In this document: positions 8,529 through 10,116 of the stretch, piece by piece | Position numbering within the stretch: position 1 is the first letter of the stretch | Layout of the letters: each line of letters starts with the position of its first letter | Source: Verrucomicrobiota bacterium | GTDB lineage: Bacteria > Verrucomicrobiota > Verrucomicrobiia > Chthoniobacterales > JAFAMB01 | Direction of reading: 5' to 3' | DNA: 10,116 nt | NCBI GenBank assembly: GCA_019242435.1 | Contig: JAFAVN010000554.1 | Location: forward strand, 1-10,116 | Notes under the pieces: model-generated | What the model was told of the DNA's origin: nothing | Seen by the model: the letters and a program-made list of their open reading frames with translations, nothing else | Database searches by the model: none | Translations under genes and position numbers: made by a program

Positions 8529-8551
8529 GCCGGTTTCTATGTGCCACCGGC
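8529..8551 (-). promoter_or_regulatory. Small inverted repeat in the mraZ-rsmH spacer
   Basis: GCCGGT and ACCGGC form a perfect 6-bp stem with an 11-base loop in the 42-base spacer, ending four bases before the AGGAGG of rsmH. No run of T follows, so it does not look like a terminator. It might influence access to the ribosome binding site or mRNA stability, or be chance. Confidence 0.3.
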
Positions 8552-8555
8552 CAGC

Positions 8556-9008
8556 TCAGATTCCAATCACTCCCATCATGTGACGGAAGGTCGGTGAATC
8601 CTCCTCCTTTATTCTCTCCCATGACTGCGGACTCCATACTTCGAACCGGGAATGGCTTCCCACCAAGATTACTTCCTGCTTGAGGTCGAGTTGACGGCAC
8701 TGCTCCTCGGGCAAAACGATCCGGCCTTGCTTATCCGTCGTTAGATGCTGGGCTTGCGAATAGAACTGCCGGATGAAGCGCTGCACGTCTTGTGGCGTAA
8801 ACCGAGGATCGCTTTTCGCTCGCGCCGCGACCTCGTCGGTCACCGCAACCGGCATCACCATCAAACAGCCACTCTCCAGATTTGGTACGGCAAAGAACTC
8901 ATCCACCTCACCACCACGCCAACGCGCGGGGATCGTGACGCGATTTTTCGCGTCTATCGCATGCCGAAACTCCCCGGCAAAAATTGGATGAGAGGGGTGG
9001 GTGTCCAT
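8556..9008 (-). CDS. mraZ: MraZ, transcriptional regulator of the dcw operon
   Basis: MraZ is a ring-forming DNA-binding protein with two SpoVT/AbrB-like halves that, in studied bacteria, represses its own operon by binding TGGGN repeats. The 150 residues show both halves: IDAKNRVTIPARWR (18-31) and TDKQGRIVLPEE (91-102). The second has the usual DxxGR core. In the first the glycine is replaced by asparagine (DAKNR). VGSHSRFEVWS (116-126) is the family's C-terminal strand motif. It is the first gene of the minus-strand operon, followed by rsmH as in most bacteria. The ATG at 9008 has no Shine-Dalgarno and may follow a very short leader. Three TGGGN boxes lie 39 bases upstream, which supports autoregulation. 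Confidence 0.95.
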   Translation of the reverse strand: MDTHPSHPIFAGEFRHAIDAKNRVTIPARWRGGEVDEFFAVPNLESGCLMVMPVAVTDEVAARAKSDPRFTPQDVQRFIRQFYSQAQHLTTDKQGRIVLPEEQCRQLDLKQEVILVGSHSRFEVWSPQSWERIKEEDSPTFRHMMGVIGI

Positions 9009-9023
9009 TGTTCAGCATGGTGA

Positions 9024-9032
9024 ATTCTACCA
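9024..9032 (-). promoter_or_regulatory. Candidate extended -10 promoter for mraZ
   Basis: The minus strand reads TGG-TAGAAT, an extended -10 (TGn) with five of six -10 bases. There is no good -35; the sequence there is occupied by the MraZ boxes. Transcription would start near 9017, leaving a leader of roughly nine bases before the mraZ ATG. It competes with the promoter candidate at 9053-9082; they cannot be told apart by eye. Confidence 0.4.
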
Positions 9033-9047
9033 TTTTGAACCGCAGTG

Positions 9048-9072
9048 ACCCACTTTTACCCACCAAGCCCCA
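9048..9072 (-). promoter_or_regulatory. MraZ operator: three TGGGN boxes at a 10-bp period
   Basis: On the minus strand the boxes are TGGGG (9072-9068), TGGGT (9062-9058) and TGGGT (9052-9048), each separated by exactly five bases. This is the direct-repeat pattern (TGGGN with 5-bp spacers) known as the MraZ binding site. It lies just upstream of mraZ and overlaps or abuts both promoter candidates, consistent with repression by promoter blocking. No fourth box continues the series on either side. Confidence 0.88.
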
Positions 9073-9082
9073 TTTTGGTCAA
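9053..9082 (-). promoter_or_regulatory. Alternative sigma70-like promoter for the dcw operon
   Basis: The minus strand has TTGACC (9082-9077, five of six to TTGACA), an 18-base spacer and TAAAAG (9058-9053, four of six to TATAAT). Transcription would start near 9046. All three MraZ boxes lie within or next to the spacer and -10, so bound MraZ would cover the promoter. The region just upstream (9096-9119) is rich in A-tracts on this strand and could act as an UP element. Confidence 0.45.
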
Positions 9083-9151
9083 TGAAATTCGCGTCGCTTT
9101 TGCTTTTAGCTTGCTTTTTACCGCTTTGCTCTTCCCCAACACCCAGCGAAC

Positions 9152-9178
9152 CGGCCAACAGAAGACAATAATTGGCCG
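9152..9178. repeat. GC-rich inverted repeat in the divergent intergenic region
   Basis: CGGCCAA (9152-9158) and TTGGCCG (9172-9178) are a perfect 7-bp inverted repeat with a 13-base centre. It lies between the mraZ promoter region and the promoter of the plus-strand gene. It could be an operator for a dimeric regulator or a hairpin. No T-run follows it on either strand to make a classic terminator. Confidence 0.35.
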
Positions 9179-9268
9179 CCGGCGCGCGATTTCTTACCAA
9201 AACAACCGATTTGTGACAGGTAATTTAATGAAAATCGGCTCAATTCCCCTCGTTTTGAATACTTTATA

Positions 9269-9277
9269 TGCTATAAT
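9269..9277 (+). promoter_or_regulatory. Extended -10 promoter (TGCTATAAT) of the plus-strand unit
   Basis: A perfect TATAAT (9272-9277) is preceded by TGC, giving an ideal extended -10. No -35 is visible at 16 to 18 bases upstream, which extended -10 promoters can do without. The start of transcription would fall around 9282-9284, only about four to six bases before the ATG at 9288, so the mRNA would be nearly leaderless. If translation instead begins at the ATG at 9228, this element would lie inside the gene and be a chance match. Confidence 0.6.
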
Positions 9278-9287
9278 AAAAGTCCCT

Positions 9288-9614
9288 ATGGCTATTCAGA
9301 AGAAAAACGCCTTCTCTCGCAGGCTGCCCGATCTAGTGACTGAAGAATTAGTTTCGGTTCTGTCGCAAAAAAAATCATTCGAATTCAAGCAACTGTTTGA
9401 GGTCGTCCATGAGAATTTGCGTCAGAGGAATGCAGCGAGTGGCGGTGAAGAGATGCTGCGTTTACGAGCTTACGAAAAACTGCAAAACTTAGTAGCTCGA
9501 GGAGTGGTAAAGAAAAACGGTAAGAGTTATAAAGGGGATGCAGCCGCACTAGCCGCAATGGCTGCGGCCACGGCCCAGACAGTCCAGCCGGCTCCGGTTG
9601 GGTCCAAATCGTAA
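9288..9614 (+). CDS. Unrecognised small basic protein, possibly winged-helix fold
   Basis: I do not recognise this 108-residue protein. The N-terminus is basic (KKNAFSRRLP). Residues about 15-70 look like three helices, with conserved-looking hydrophobic spacing around LVTEELVSVL, FKQLFEVV and AYEKLQNLVA. They are followed by GVVKKNGKSYKG (72-83), which resembles the wing of a winged-helix DNA-binding domain. The tail is alanine-rich and low in complexity (about 85-108). The ATG at 9288 is chosen because a perfect extended -10 lies just upstream. The same frame stays open back to 9045; an ATG at 9228 with a weak AGG upstream would add 20 hydrophobic residues and is a less likely start. There is no Shine-Dalgarno at 9288. 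nuoA begins six bases after the stop, so the two are probably co-transcribed. Confidence 0.75.
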   Translation: MAIQKKNAFSRRLPDLVTEELVSVLSQKKSFEFKQLFEVVHENLRQRNAASGGEEMLRLRAYEKLQNLVARGVVKKNGKSYKGDAAALAAMAAATAQTVQPAPVGSKS

Positions 9615-9620
9615 TCTTCG

Positions 9621-9998
9621 ATGGCGCAAGATTACCTCCCGATTCTTGTTCAAGTCATTTTCGCCGCCGGTTTCGCTGCGATTGCGCTCTTATTGAGCGT
9701 GATCGTCGGCCGGGTCGGGAAACGAACTCCGATCAAAGACACCGCTTACGAATGTGGCATGATCCCGCAGGGTGAAGCGCAACCTCGCTTCAGCATAAAA
9801 TTTTACCTGGTAGCGATGCTCTTTATCCTGTTCGATATTGAGATCGTTTTCATGTATCCCTGGGCGGTGGTCTATCGGGACTATATCGCTAAATACAGCG
9901 CACTCCCGATTTTCGGCAGTATGCTCAGTTTTATCGTCATCCTCCTGGTCGGCTTCGTGTACGCCCTTAAAAAAGGCGCGCTCGACTGGAGACGGTGA
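9621..9998 (+). CDS. nuoA: NuoA, NADH-quinone oxidoreductase subunit A
   Basis: NuoA is a small membrane subunit of respiratory complex I (NADH:quinone oxidoreductase, ND3 homologue), located near the quinone-binding junction between the membrane and peripheral arms. The 125 residues have three membrane helices, about 8-29, 60-82 and 96-117. The family motifs are present: YECG (43-46) in the loop after helix 1, RFSIKFYLVAMLFILFDIE (56-74) with the conserved acidic D72 and E74, and FMYPWA (77-82). The ATG follows the stop of the small protein by six bases and has no clear Shine-Dalgarno, suggesting coupling. A recognisable nuoB does not follow within the window. Confidence 0.95.
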   Translation: MAQDYLPILVQVIFAAGFAAIALLLSVIVGRVGKRTPIKDTAYECGMIPQGEAQPRFSIKFYLVAMLFILFDIEIVFMYPWAVVYRDYIAKYSALPIFGSMLSFIVILLVGFVYALKKGALDWRR

Positions 9999-10116
9999 CG
10001 AAGGACATTTAACAGCGATTCATGAGGGCGGTCGCCCAGCAGGTGGCGACTACCCTGGCAAGTGAAGGCTGCGTTAGTCGGTTGAGATGGTTTGGCGCAG
10101 TCAGGCGCATCGGATC
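9999..10116 (+). other. Unassigned sequence after nuoA, with an open frame to the window end
   Basis: These 118 bases show no recognisable gene. One frame is open from an ATG at 10022 to the window edge (31 codons, beginning MRAVAQQVATTL), but it has no Shine-Dalgarno at a useful distance; the nearest, AAGGA at 10001-10005, is 16 bases before the ATG. It does not resemble the start of NuoB or NuoC. The other two frames are stopped. It may be an intergenic spacer or the first codons of an unknown gene. Confidence 0.25.

Noticed and set aside
8529..8551. Rho-independent terminator between mraZ and rsmH
   Set aside because: The stem is only 6 bp and is followed by the Shine-Dalgarno region, not a T-run.
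8431..8700. 89-codon minus-strand frame bridging mraZ and rsmH
   Set aside because: It overlaps both well-supported genes in another frame and has no family features.
9045..9287. N-terminal extension of the plus-strand small protein back to 9045 (81 extra residues) or to the ATG at 9228
   Set aside because: The upstream part covers the MraZ boxes, the dcw promoter and the inverted repeat, and reads as low-quality coding sequence. A perfect extended -10 lies just before 9288. The 9228 start has only a weak AGG upstream and remains a minor alternative.
1..10116. tRNA, rRNA, CRISPR array, insertion sequence or prophage genes
   Set aside because: No cloverleaf-like segment, repeat-spacer series, transposase or terminal repeats were seen. 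The window is almost entirely housekeeping genes.

Overview
This window is the 5' half of a bacterial division and cell wall (dcw) cluster on the minus strand, with a short plus-strand unit diverging from it. Every minus-strand gene belongs to a known family: mraZ, rsmH, ftsL-like, ftsI, murE, murF, mraY and murD, followed by the first codons of a next gene that is probably ftsW by gene order. The plus-strand unit is an unrecognised 108-residue protein followed by nuoA of respiratory complex I. Base composition is moderate and looks even throughout. I see no mobile element, CRISPR array, rRNA or tRNA.

Organism: MurE carries a DNPR motif, which predicts meso-diaminopimelate peptidoglycan and so a Gram-negative-type wall. 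The dcw order, the diverged FtsL-like protein and the MraZ sequence would fit Verrucomicrobiota (soil Chthoniobacterales type) or a nearby phylum. That placement is an inference from general familiarity, not from a search.

Layout: positions 1-9008 are almost solid coding sequence. Most minus-strand junctions are 4-base ATGA or GTGA overlaps, so the genes are probably translated as one coupled operon from mraZ. Only rsmH and the gene after murD have clear Shine-Dalgarno sequences. The divergent intergenic region (9009-9287) is dense with signals. It holds three TGGGN boxes at an exact 10-bp period (the known MraZ operator pattern), two candidate mraZ promoters, an A-tract region, a GC-rich inverted repeat, and a perfect extended -10 element (TGnTATAAT) ten bases before the start of the plus-strand gene. 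From 9288 the plus strand carries the unknown winged-helix-like protein and nuoA. The last 118 bases hold no recognisable nuoB.

How the genes work together: MurE and MurF finish the UDP-MurNAc-pentapeptide after MurD adds D-Glu, and MraY loads it onto the lipid carrier as lipid I. FtsI cross-links septal peptidoglycan with the help of the FtsL-like divisome protein. RsmH methylates 16S rRNA, and MraZ probably represses the whole operon through the TGGGN boxes. I found no clear undescribed system. The best candidate for novelty is the small protein that shares its upstream region with mraZ and precedes nuoA.
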